A stretch of DNA of 37,218 bases from Streptomyces malaysiensis subsp. samsunensis (GTDB taxonomy: Bacteria > Actinomycetota > Actinomycetes > Streptomycetales > Streptomycetaceae). The translations under genes and the position numbers were made by a program. Positions 16,591-24,036 of this stretch are shown here, one piece after another. Where the stretch lies: positions 1-37,218 of the forward strand of contig NZ_JANIIC010000080.1 of NCBI RefSeq assembly GCF_024519315.1, read 5' to 3'. The notes under the pieces were generated by a model, which was not told where the DNA came from, ran no database searches, and saw only the letters and a program-made list of their open reading frames with translations. How positions within the stretch are numbered: position 1 is the stretch's first letter; each line of letters opens with the position of its first letter.

Positions 16591-17616
16591 TCACCTCATG
16601 TTTGATCGTCGCATCAGGGTGTGCCCCAGGTGGATCAGCCGCTCGGCCTTCGTGCCGAGCCCGGCGGCGCCAGCACTGGCGGACTCGGGAGCGACCAGCC
16701 AGCGTTGGTGCACGCCTTGGATGATGATGGCGAGCCGCCAGTAGGCGAGCACCCGGTAGTACCCCAGGTGTGTCAGGTCCCGGCCCGACAGTGCGCCATA
16801 CGTGCTGACAAGGTCCGCTTGGCGAGTGAACCCTGGCTCGAGGGTGAGGTTTTCGTCGGTGGCCGGGTGTACATCCGGCTGGTCCGGCCAGTAGGCGAGC
16901 AGAGTGCCGAGATCGGCGAGTGGTTCGCCGAGGGTGCACAGTTCCCAGTCCAGCACTCCGGTGACGGCCCCTGTACCATCGAGTAGCACGTTGCCCAGGC
17001 TGTAGTCGCCGTGAACGAGCCGATGTTCCTCCTGCGGAGGAACGTTCAGCGTCAGGAACGCGGTGATCTCTGCGACCTCGTCGTCGGCGGCGTTGCCGAC
17101 GGCGGTCCATCGCCGCGCCCACCGGTTGATCTGACGCTCCGCATAGCTCTTGTGTGGTCCGATGTTGTCGAGACCGCAGGTCGCCGGATCGACGGCGTGA
17201 ATCTGGGCCAGGCACGCCGCGAGGGCGGGGCCAACTCGGGTTCGGGCGTCCACGGACAGACGACGCACGTCGTTGAGGGAGTTCACCACGGTCCCAGCGA
17301 GGTGCTCCATCACGAGGAACGGCGCACCCGCCACGGATGCATCGCTGCAGATCGCCAGCGGTGCTGGCGCCGGAACGTCGGTGCCGGCGAGACTGGAGAG
17401 AATCTCAAACTCACGCCTCACGTACGCGACCGAGCCCTCCGACGAGCTTGGTGGATGGCGGAGTACTAGGTCGAGACCGGCGCCTTCGGTGGACAGTAGG
17501 TAAGTCATGTTCGAGTTGCCCTCGCCCAGCCGGCGTACCTCGACTTGGCGACCCACATCAAAGCCCTGGTCGCGGATCCACTGCTCGGCCGCCTCGACTT
17601 CGAAGGTCCCGGTCAT
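16591..17616 (-). CDS. APH-fold kinase paired with acyl-CoA dehydrogenase (ACAD10/11-like kinase)
   Basis: A 341-residue aminoglycoside-phosphotransferase-fold kinase. The catalytic loop is HGDYSLGN at 202-209 (Asp204, Asn209), and the metal-binding LDWE is at 222-225 (Asp223). GEGNSNMTY at 31-39 is the nucleotide loop, with Arg53 region LVLRHPP like the N-terminal domain of human ACAD10/ACAD11. Its ATG overlaps the stop of the acyl-CoA dehydrogenase by four bases (ATGA), implying translational coupling. In the ACAD10/11 and LvaA systems, this kinase phosphorylates the hydroxyl of a 4-hydroxyacyl-CoA and the dehydrogenase partner then helps form an enoyl-CoA. That function is inferred here from pairing; drug resistance is unlikely. 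Confidence 0.85.
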   Translation of the reverse strand: MTGTFEVEAAEQWIRDQGFDVGRQVEVRRLGEGNSNMTYLLSTEGAGLDLVLRHPPSSSEGSVAYVRREFEILSSLAGTDVPAPAPLAICSDASVAGAPFLVMEHLAGTVVNSLNDVRRLSVDARTRVGPALAACLAQIHAVDPATCGLDNIGPHKSYAERQINRWARRWTAVGNAADDEVAEITAFLTLNVPPQEEHRLVHGDYSLGNVLLDGTGAVTGVLDWELCTLGEPLADLGTLLAYWPDQPDVHPATDENLTLEPGFTRQADLVSTYGALSGRDLTHLGYYRVLAYWRLAIIIQGVHQRWLVAPESASAGAAGLGTKAERLIHLGHTLMRRSNMR

Positions 17617-18827
17617 GCGCCCTGCCCCGCGCGGGACCGGATCTCGTGGCGAGCGATGGCCATCCGATGCACCTCGTCAGGCCCGTCGACGATCCGCATG
17701 GTTCGCAGATGGGCCCAGAGCTCGGCCAGGATCGTGTCGTCGGAGACACCGGCGCCGCCGTGGATCTGAATGGCCTGATCGACGACTCGAAGGCCCACCT
17801 CGGGTGCGGCGATTTTGATCGCCGAAATCTTGGATGCGGCCTGCTTGTACCCGACGGTGTCCATCAGCCACGCCGCCTCGAGGGTCAGCAGCCGGACCAT
17901 GTCGATGTCGATCCGTGCCTGCGCGATCCAGTCTCGCACGTTCGCGCGTTCGGCGATGCGCTCGCCGAACGTGGAGCGGGAGACAGATCGATCAATCATC
18001 ATCTCAAGCGCTCGCTCGGCAGCGCCGACCGTTCGCATGCAGTGATGGATACGACCCGGCCCTAGGCGTCCCTGGGCAATGGCGAATCCGTCGCCCTCCT
18101 TGCCGATCAGGTTCGATGCCGGAACGCGGACGTTGTCGAACTCGATCTCCCCGTGGCCCTCGCGGTGCCGGTAGCCGAAGACCGGGAGGTTGCGCAGCAC
18201 CGTGAGGCCTTCGGCGTCCATGGGCACGATGATCTGGCTTTGCTGGCGATGCCGAGGGCCGTCGTCGCTGGTGCGCCCCATGACGATCAGGAAGGCGCAC
18301 CGCGGATCCAGAGCGCCGGAAGTCCACCACTTCCGGCCGTTGAGCACGTAGTCGTCACCATCGCGGACGAACCTCATGGCGATGTTCGTGGCGTCGGAGC
18401 TGGCCCGATCCGGCTCGGTCATGGCGAAGGCCGACCGAATCGTTCCGTCCAGCAGCGGAGCCAACCACTGGCTCTTCTGCTCTGCGCTGCCATACATCGC
18501 GAGCAACTCCATGTTGCCCGAGTCGGGCGGAGAGCAGTTACAAGCCTCAGAAGCGAGCACGCTCCGCCCCATGATCTCGGCCAGTGGCGCATACTCGCCC
18601 ACCGTCAGTCCGGCGCCGAGCTCGGCGTCGGGGAGGAAAAGATTCCACAGTCCACGAGAGCGGGCCTCGACCTTGAGCTCCTCGAGAACCGGGGCCACGG
18701 CATGCGGATCACCGGCTTCAGCCATCTGAGCCGCGTAGACAGCCTCGCTCGGGTAGACACACTCGGCCATGAAGTCGAGCAGGCGCGCTCGCACCTGTGT
18801 CGCTCGTTCGCTGAACGAAAAGTCCAT
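17613..18827 (-). CDS. Acyl-CoA dehydrogenase, ACAD10/11 type
   Basis: A 404-residue FAD enzyme when started at the ATG at 18827, where GAGGA is seven bases upstream; a start at 18848 would add seven residues. Recognisable parts are AFAMTEPDRASSDATNI (about 134-149), GRKWWTSGA, the IEFDNVRVP strand, QIHGGAGVSDD and the end RIVDGPDEVHR. In the last motif, Asp381 occupies the position of the catalytic base of this subgroup. It lies upstream of, and overlaps, the APH-like kinase gene. Together they look like a split version of the fused vertebrate ACAD10/11. The promoter region contains a palindrome (18883) and faces the second acyl-CoA synthetase. Confidence 0.9.
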   Translation of the reverse strand: MDFSFSERATQVRARLLDFMAECVYPSEAVYAAQMAEAGDPHAVAPVLEELKVEARSRGLWNLFLPDAELGAGLTVGEYAPLAEIMGRSVLASEACNCSPPDSGNMELLAMYGSAEQKSQWLAPLLDGTIRSAFAMTEPDRASSDATNIAMRFVRDGDDYVLNGRKWWTSGALDPRCAFLIVMGRTSDDGPRHRQQSQIIVPMDAEGLTVLRNLPVFGYRHREGHGEIEFDNVRVPASNLIGKEGDGFAIAQGRLGPGRIHHCMRTVGAAERALEMMIDRSVSRSTFGERIAERANVRDWIAQARIDIDMVRLLTLEAAWLMDTVGYKQAASKISAIKIAAPEVGLRVVDQAIQIHGGAGVSDDTILAELWAHLRTMRIVDGPDEVHRMAIARHEIRSRAGQGA

Positions 18828-18882
18828 GTCCTGTTCCTCACTCTCCACTGGCCACTGAGGTCAACTCACAGAACCATAGCCT

Positions 18883-18897
18883 GACTAACAGGTAGTC
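18883..18897. promoter_or_regulatory. Inverted repeat upstream of the acyl-CoA dehydrogenase gene
   Basis: GACTA-ACAGG-TAGTC has perfect 5-bp arms. With its flanks (CTGACT...GGTAG...TCTGAAT) it resembles an imperfect copy of the larger repeat at 19011-19038. It is about 55 bp before the dehydrogenase start, suggesting that one regulator handles both divergent units. Confidence 0.4.
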
Positions 18898-19010
18898 TGA
18901 ATTGAGAGGCGTAATCCTGGGTGGGACGAACCCGAAGAACCGCCGAGGCGCCGGTGGCAACCCGCGGCGCCGGCCAGGACCGGCACTGGCGCCGCCCAGG
19001 GCCGATGCGT

Positions 19011-19038
19011 TATTCTGACCGCCGGGTAGGTCAGAATA
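19011..19038. promoter_or_regulatory. 28-bp inverted repeat just before the second acyl-CoA synthetase
   Basis: TATTCTGACC (19011-19020) and GGTCAGAATA (19029-19038) are perfect 10-bp arms around an 8-base spacer. The repeat ends next to the ribosome binding site AAGGAGGAG (19038-19046), so a bound protein would block transcription or early elongation. Its inner 16 bases resemble the palindrome at 2079-2094. A repressor operator is the simplest reading; a hairpin in the mRNA leader is an alternative. Confidence 0.6.
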
Positions 19039-19049
19039 AGGAGGAGCTG

Positions 19050-20693
19050 GTGAGGGGAACGCGGTATCCAGAACCGCATGTCAGCGAGGCCTATCGCCGG
19101 AGCGGGGCTTGGGAAGGTCGTGTCCTCGCTGGCGCACTGGACGAGGCAGCGGAGAAGTGGCCTAGCCGGGTGGCCGTCGCTGACGCGCACGGCCAGTTGA
19201 CGTTCGCCGAGCTACGTGGTGCCGCGGCCGGGCTGGCTCGGGAGATCGCCGACGCGGGTACGACCGCCGGCGATGTCGTCTCGGTGCAGTTGCCGAACGG
19301 CCGAGAGGCGCTCGCGTACGTGTGGGCAGCGCTCTCGCTCGGAGCCGTGGTCAATCCGATAGTGCCCATTTACCGGGGACACGAGCTCTCTCAGATTCTG
19401 GACGCATCTGCTCCCTCTTTCGTGGTGACGCCACTCATTCACCGCGGCTGTGACTACCGGCAGGTGTACGCGCAACTCTCGGTGTCGCCCAATACCGTGG
19501 TGCGCCACGTCGAGCTCGGCGCCGGTCTCGACACGGAGCCCGAGGCAGGACTCGACGCGCGGTCGGCGACGCCGTCGACGGTCGGGCCCGTCGGGGCCGA
19601 CGACATTGCGCTTCTCCTCTACACGTCGGGAACCACAGCATCGCCGAAGGGCGTTCTCCACAGCCACAACACTTTGAGGTACGAGGTCTTCTCACAAGCC
19701 TCGGTCTACGAGCTGACCGAAGACGACGTTGTCTTCATGCCCTCGCCCGTCACTCACATCACCGGCTTCCTGTGGGGCTGTCTTGCCCCCGTGTTGTTGG
19801 GACTTCGCGTCGTGTTTCAAGATCGCTGGGACGCGGAGCAGGCGTGGCAGCAGATCCGGGATCACAAGGCGACGTTCACGATGGTCTCGGCGCCGTTCAT
19901 CAGGGGCTTGAGCGAGTCCCCGTCGGCGCCGAGCAGGCGGCTGAGCCACATCCGAATCGTTGCCTGCGGGGGTGCGGACATGAGTGCGGAGCTGATCGCG
20001 TCGGCTCAAGCAAGGATCGGCCCGACCTACCGACTCTACGGAGCATCGGAATGCCCGTCGGTGGTCGCCAACTGGCCGAATGGTCCAGACCGTCAACGGG
20101 AAGTCAGCGACGGATATCCGTTCGGGGCGACGATGGTCAAGGTGATCGACGACGACCAGATTCGGCTCCCCGCAGGCACCGAGGGAGAGATCGTATGGCA
20201 GGGACCCGACATGTTCTTGGGCTATCTCGACGCCGATCAGAATGCTGGTGCGTTCACCTCTGACGGCTTCGGACGAAGCGGTGACCTCGGAGTGCTGGAC
20301 CCAGACGGGTCGCTGCGGGTATCGGGGCGATTGAAGGACATCATCAACCGGTCCGGTGAGAAGTTCAGTGCCCGCGACATCGAGGAGGTGCTCCTCGCCC
20401 ACCCGGCGGTCATCGACGTGGCCGTCGTCGCATCGCCCGATGCCCAGACCGGCGAACGCGTGTGCGCCTACGTCATCCCGGCGGGGGAGGGGCCGACGCT
20501 TCTCGACCTGCGTGAACACCTGCTCCGTCGGGGCCTGGCGCTGCAGAAGGTCCCTGAGCGGTTGGTCGTGGTGCGTGAACTTCCGCGAACCCCCAGCGGA
20601 AAGATTCAAAAGAGCGTGCTCCGGGAGTGGGAGTGGACGCCGGACAACGCCACCGCGAGGCAGAGCCAGAGAGTCGAGGAAAGAACGAGATGA
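19050..20693 (+). CDS. Acyl-CoA synthetase (AMP-forming), second copy
   Basis: A 547-residue ANL ligase. The GTG at 19050 was chosen because AAGGAGGAG precedes it; the open frame extends 43 codons further upstream, through the operator, which is unlikely to be translated. YTSGTTASPKG is at 191-201, followed by PVTHITGFLWG, YGASECPS (the TE-motif region, altered from the usual TE), GFGRSGDLGVLD, GRLKDIINRSGEKFS and the catalytic-lysine motif RTPSGKIQKS near the end. It resembles the cyclohexanecarboxylate/short-chain CoA ligases rather than long-chain ones, so a cyclic acid substrate is possible. The stop overlaps the next start (ATGA). Confidence 0.9.
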   Translation: MRGTRYPEPHVSEAYRRSGAWEGRVLAGALDEAAEKWPSRVAVADAHGQLTFAELRGAAAGLAREIADAGTTAGDVVSVQLPNGREALAYVWAALSLGAVVNPIVPIYRGHELSQILDASAPSFVVTPLIHRGCDYRQVYAQLSVSPNTVVRHVELGAGLDTEPEAGLDARSATPSTVGPVGADDIALLLYTSGTTASPKGVLHSHNTLRYEVFSQASVYELTEDDVVFMPSPVTHITGFLWGCLAPVLLGLRVVFQDRWDAEQAWQQIRDHKATFTMVSAPFIRGLSESPSAPSRRLSHIRIVACGGADMSAELIASAQARIGPTYRLYGASECPSVVANWPNGPDRQREVSDGYPFGATMVKVIDDDQIRLPAGTEGEIVWQGPDMFLGYLDADQNAGAFTSDGFGRSGDLGVLDPDGSLRVSGRLKDIINRSGEKFSARDIEEVLLAHPAVIDVAVVASPDAQTGERVCAYVIPAGEGPTLLDLREHLLRRGLALQKVPERLVVVRELPRTPSGKIQKSVLREWEWTPDNATARQSQRVEERTR

Positions 20694-21481
20694 GTTCACA
20701 GTACGAGTACCTGACGGTCGACGAGGTCTCCTCGGGTGTAGCGGTGGTGACGCTGAACAGGGGAGCGGTCAACGCGATCAGCGAGGACATGTTCGACGAG
20801 ATTCGGGCATTCTTCGAGGATGTCGGTCACGACGACGGGCTCAACGCCGTCGTGGTGACCGGGGCCGGTGACCGCGCCTTCTCGGGCGGCAACGACCTGC
20901 ACGAGTTCCTCGAGCTCTCTCCCGACAACGGCGACAAGCGCATGGCCCGGGTTTGGCGGTCACTCAAGGCCATCTACGACGCGAGCATCCCAGTCATCGC
21001 GGCGGTCAACGGCCCCGCCCTGGGATCGGGCTTCGCGATCGTGTCGTGCGCCGACCTGGTCGTGGCGAGCGATCGCTCGACCTACTGCCTCCCCGAGCTC
21101 AATGTGGGAGTGCTCGGTGGAGCCAAGTTTGCCGCTCGCATGCTGCCGGAGCAGGCCATGAGGCGAATGCTGTTCACCGCAGATCCCGTCAGCGCCGAGG
21201 ACATGGTCCGTTGGGGAGCGCCGTTCGAGGTGGTCCCGCACGATCATTTGCGGACCCGGGCGATCGATCTGGCGAGCCACATCGCCGACAAGGGCAAGAA
21301 CGCAGTCAGGCTTGCCAAGAGCGCCATGAACGGATGCGAGCCGCTCGGCCTGTTCGACGGCTACGCCCTCGAGCAGACCTACACCGTCCGCATGTCCGGA
21401 CTGCCCGAGGCCAGAATCGCTACCCAGGCAACGATGGACCGACTGGCCGCGAACAAGCTCCAGTCTGCCGAGAGCCGGTAG
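20690..21481 (+). CDS. Enoyl-CoA hydratase/isomerase family protein with one catalytic Glu
   Basis: A 263-residue crotonase. The start at 20690 overlaps the ligase stop by four bases and has GAGGAAAG upstream. The family marks are AFSGGNDLHEF (64-73), NGPALGSGFAIVSCADLVVA (107-126) and CLPELNVGVLGGAKFAARML. Aligned with mitochondrial enoyl-CoA hydratase, the second catalytic glutamate is present (Glu136) but the first is Ala116. Single-glutamate crotonases include isomerases, hydrolases and lyases, so a plain hydratase call is unsafe. It is translationally coupled to the second acyl-CoA synthetase, so it probably acts on that product or a derivative. Confidence 0.88.
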   Translation: MSSQYEYLTVDEVSSGVAVVTLNRGAVNAISEDMFDEIRAFFEDVGHDDGLNAVVVTGAGDRAFSGGNDLHEFLELSPDNGDKRMARVWRSLKAIYDASIPVIAAVNGPALGSGFAIVSCADLVVASDRSTYCLPELNVGVLGGAKFAARMLPEQAMRRMLFTADPVSAEDMVRWGAPFEVVPHDHLRTRAIDLASHIADKGKNAVRLAKSAMNGCEPLGLFDGYALEQTYTVRMSGLPEARIATQATMDRLAANKLQSAESR

Positions 21482-21522
21482 CAGGAGTACAGACGCAACA
21501 GGAGTCTAGTGGGAGTGCCGTC

Positions 21523-22234
21523 ATGACAGACCTTGCGGGAGCCCGTGCTCTGGTCACGGGCGCGGCTTCTGGCATCGGACTTGGCATCGCGCGGGCGTTG
21601 CTCGACCGTGGCGCAGCGGTGGCGGTGGTTGACATCGACGCCGAAGCCGTCGAGGCTGCCGTCGACCAGCTCGGCGAGCGAGGAACGGTGTCCGGCTTCC
21701 GGGCCGATGTCTCCGAACTCGACGAGTTCGAGGCGCTGCGAGAGGACGTCGAGCAGCGACTCGGGCCTGTTGACATCCTTGCCAACAACGCGGGGTCACT
21801 TACAACGCCGAGCCATTGTGGGCATCGCCGCCCGCGATGGTGGAGTGAAGCTTCGCGGTCAACGTGATGGGCGTGGGCGTATCGGTTGCAGGCTCGCGCC
21901 CGGAGCCGTAGCCACCGATATCGCCGAGTCCGGCAGGAGCCGGCCTGGACGGTTCGGCGGGCCGACGTCCGGGACGTCACGTTCGGGCGTTGCCGCGTTG
22001 ATCTCCGGCGGGATGGACCCACGACTGGTCGGTGAGCACGCCGTCCACGCCATCGAACACGACAGGTTCTTCGTCTTCACCCACCCCGAGCTGAGCGGCC
22101 TCGTCACTGAACGCCACGGGACGATCATGATGGGCCTCGAAGAGTCCGCTGCCTACGTCACGCGCTACCAGGCACACGAGGTCGACGGCGACTCGATCCA
22201 TCCCGACCATCGCTCATCATCCGCGCGAGGCTAG
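21523..22234 (+). pseudogene. Short-chain dehydrogenase with frameshift, nonsense codon and internal deletion
   Basis: The start is clear: ARALVTGAASGIGLGIARAL, VVDIDAEAVEAAV and VDILANNAG. One extra base at about 21795 shifts the frame; the expected text VTYNAEPLWASPPAMVE follows in another frame, and a TGA stands where Trp is expected. SFAVNVMGVG then leads almost directly into LAPGAVATDIAESGR, so about 60 residues with the catalytic Ser and YxxxK are missing. The tail (GMDPRLVGEHAVHAIEHD...TERHGTIMMG) is intact to 22234. The loss of the active site is certain even if the frameshift were a sequencing error. Confidence 0.85.
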
Positions 22235-22274
22235 CCCCCGAGAATCTCGCCGCCCGAGAAGGAGGAGTATCACC

Positions 22275-23048
22275 ATGCTGGTGACGCGACTTGAGGAATA
22301 CGCAGCGAAGTATAACCACGTGAAGCTGGAACGCGACGACCTCGGGATTCTCGTCGCGACGATGCACACCGACGGACACGACCTGGTGTGGGGACACGAT
22401 CCCGAGGAGGAGCTGGCATCACTGTGGGAAGACATCGCCCGGGATCCCGAGAACCGCGTCGTCGTCCTCACAGGCTCAGGCGAAACGTTCATCGACAAGG
22501 AAGGCTTCGGCGGCATGTCCGTCACGCCCGAGATGTGGCACCGGATCCACTTCACCGGTCGCCGCCTCATCATGAGCCACCTCGACATCGAGGTCCCCAT
22601 GATCGCCGCCATCAACGGCCCGGCAACCATCCACTCGGAGATCGCGCTGCTGTGTGACATCACCCTTGCTGCCCAGACGGCGGTGTTCGCCGATCATCCG
22701 CACTTCTCGAACGGCCTAGTCCCGGGCGACGGCATCCAGGTGATCTACCCCCTGCTGATGGGCTTCAACCGGGGCCGCTACATGCTGCTCACCGGACAAC
22801 ACATTCCCGCTGACGAGGCTCTGAGCCTCGGCCTTATCAACGAGGTCCACACCTCGGCGGACCTCATGCCACGTGCCATGGAACTTGCCCGCCAACTCGC
22901 CGCAAAGCCCAACCTCACACTGCGCTCGACACGGAACCTGTTCAGCCAGCAGATCCGCCGAATGTTCCAAGACAACGTGGGCTATGGCCTCATGGCCGAA
23001 GGCCTGGCCGCCATGGACTACTGGCCGAGCGACGATCTCGGCAACTGA
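22275..23048 (+). CDS. 6-oxocamphor-hydrolase-like crotonase (beta-diketone hydrolase candidate)
   Basis: A 257-residue crotonase-fold protein with AAGGAGGAG before the ATG. It matches the pattern of Rhodococcus 6-oxocamphor hydrolase: HTDGHDLVW (31-39), VVVLTGSGETFID, the pair IHSEIALLCD and HPHFSNGLVPGDG, and the GRYMLLTGQ helix. From memory of that enzyme, His122, His145, Asp154 and Glu244 correspond to His120, His143, Asp152 and Glu242 here, a constant offset of two. Its His45 aligns with Glu44 here, with a histidine at 41 nearby. The family hydrolyses cyclic 1,3-diketones by retro-Claisen cleavage, opening a ring. The exact substrate is unknown, and CoA-ester hydrolysis is the alternative. 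Confidence 0.82.
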   Translation: MLVTRLEEYAAKYNHVKLERDDLGILVATMHTDGHDLVWGHDPEEELASLWEDIARDPENRVVVLTGSGETFIDKEGFGGMSVTPEMWHRIHFTGRRLIMSHLDIEVPMIAAINGPATIHSEIALLCDITLAAQTAVFADHPHFSNGLVPGDGIQVIYPLLMGFNRGRYMLLTGQHIPADEALSLGLINEVHTSADLMPRAMELARQLAAKPNLTLRSTRNLFSQQIRRMFQDNVGYGLMAEGLAAMDYWPSDDLGN

Positions 23049-23072
23049 CCGACTTCATAAGAACGCACGGCA

Positions 23073-23089
23073 ACGAGGCGCCACCTCGT
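23073..23089 (+). terminator. Small hairpin after the crotonase
   Basis: ACGAGG (23073-23078) pairs with CCTCGT (23084-23089) across five bases, 25 bp after the crotonase stop. The stem is short and lacks a U-tract. The 160 bp between this gene and the next carry no other recognisable feature. Confidence 0.33.
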
Positions 23090-23208
23090 GCACGCATCAC
23101 AGCCTTCGAGCGGCCAGGTCAACTCGCGAAACGGCTGTGAGGGCGATGGGCAGAGTCCGTGGATAGGCACAAGGCAATGGTGGATTGGACGCACACCATG
23201 GAGGACTC

Positions 23209-23457
23209 ATGACGAACGTGGCCGTGATCGGCGGTGGCTTCATGGGAGCAGGCATCGCAGAGGTCAGTGCCCGAGCCGGACACGATGTGGTCATAGTGGA
23301 GTCGCACGACGCCGCGGCGAAGACGGCGCTCGGCAGACTGGAGACGTCGCTGCGGCGCGCCGAGGCGAAGGGCAGGATCGAGTCCGCTGCCGCATTGCTG
23401 GCAAGGGTCCGCGTCGAAACCGACCTCGGATCGGTCGCCGGCCGAGAGCTCGTCGTC
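23209..23457 (+). pseudogene. 3-hydroxyacyl-CoA dehydrogenase, 3' end lost to a transposase fragment
   Basis: From an ATG at 23209 (GGAGG nearby) the sequence encodes the NAD-binding start of a 3-hydroxyacyl-CoA dehydrogenase: VAVIGGGFMGAGIAEVSARA with the GxGxxG-like loop, VVIVESHDAAA, and TDLGSVAGRELVV. Family members are about 280-320 residues; only about 83 remain. After RELVV the reading frame runs into antisense transposase sequence, so the rest, including the catalytic His-Glu pair, is absent. It was probably the last gene of the acyl-CoA synthetase/crotonase unit, supplying the hydroxyacyl-CoA oxidation step. Confidence 0.82.
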
Positions 23458-23820
23458 GCGCCGGTGTCGCCCCAGCTCTTGGAGATGGTCGGGTACGTCT
23501 CCTTCGCCTGGTCGAGGAGGCGGATTCCCAGGGCGTTCTCCGACAGGCCGGCGGCGGTGACGGTCACGGCGAGGATGAGACCGATGGTGTCGGTGAGGAT
23601 GCCGCGCTTCCGGCCGACGATCTTCTTCGCGGCGTCCGTTCCCTGGCTGGTCACGGGCACGTTGGTCGAAGTTTTCACGCTCTGGGTGTCGATCACGGAA
23701 GCGGTCGGCTCGGGCTTGCGCCCCTCCTTCACCCGCGCCAGTCCGGTCAGGTCGTAGTTGAGCTGGGCGAAGATTCCCTCGTCGCGCCAGGCGGCGTAGT
23801 CGGCATAAACAGTGCCGTGT
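23458..23820 (-). pseudogene. IS5-family transposase fragment, both ends missing
   Basis: The minus strand reads HGTVYADYAAWRDEGIFAQ, NYDLTGLARVKEGRKPEPTA, SVIDTQSVKTSTNV, KKIVGRKRGILTDT and ISKSWGDTG. This is the middle of an IS5-type DDE transposase: the first catalytic Asp is in VIDTQS. The first 70 or so residues and the last third, with the remaining acidic residues, are missing. The left edge abuts the dehydrogenase gene and the right edge abuts non-coding sequence, so this is a deletion remnant rather than an insertion with two ends. The 216 bp to its right (23821-24036) carry no gene I can support. Confidence 0.75.
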
Positions 23821-24036
23821 GGCTTTGTAAGTGAGTTTCGGGCTCTGGCACAGATCTTGGGGAGGTGTTACGGCGAGTGATATTGCCGTTCGATTCGGAG
23901 GCGTCGCAGAGCTGTCAGCCGGGAGCCAGCCCGTACTCGCGGGTGCCCCGGTGCGGGTGTGCGATCGGCTCCGCTCCCGGACGTGGTAGCCGGGCCCGGC
24001 GCTCGCCACCGTGCCCGCGCCCCGGGCTGCTTTGGC

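Noticed and set aside
18921..19049. A 43-codon upstream extension of the second acyl-CoA synthetase.
   Set aside because: It runs through the 28-bp inverted repeat and the ribosome binding site; the GTG at 19050 with AAGGAGGAG fits family length.
22021..22040. A copy of ACTGGTCGGT resembling the TetR operator inside the SDR pseudogene.
   Set aside because: It lies within coding sequence with no promoter context and lacks the second arm.
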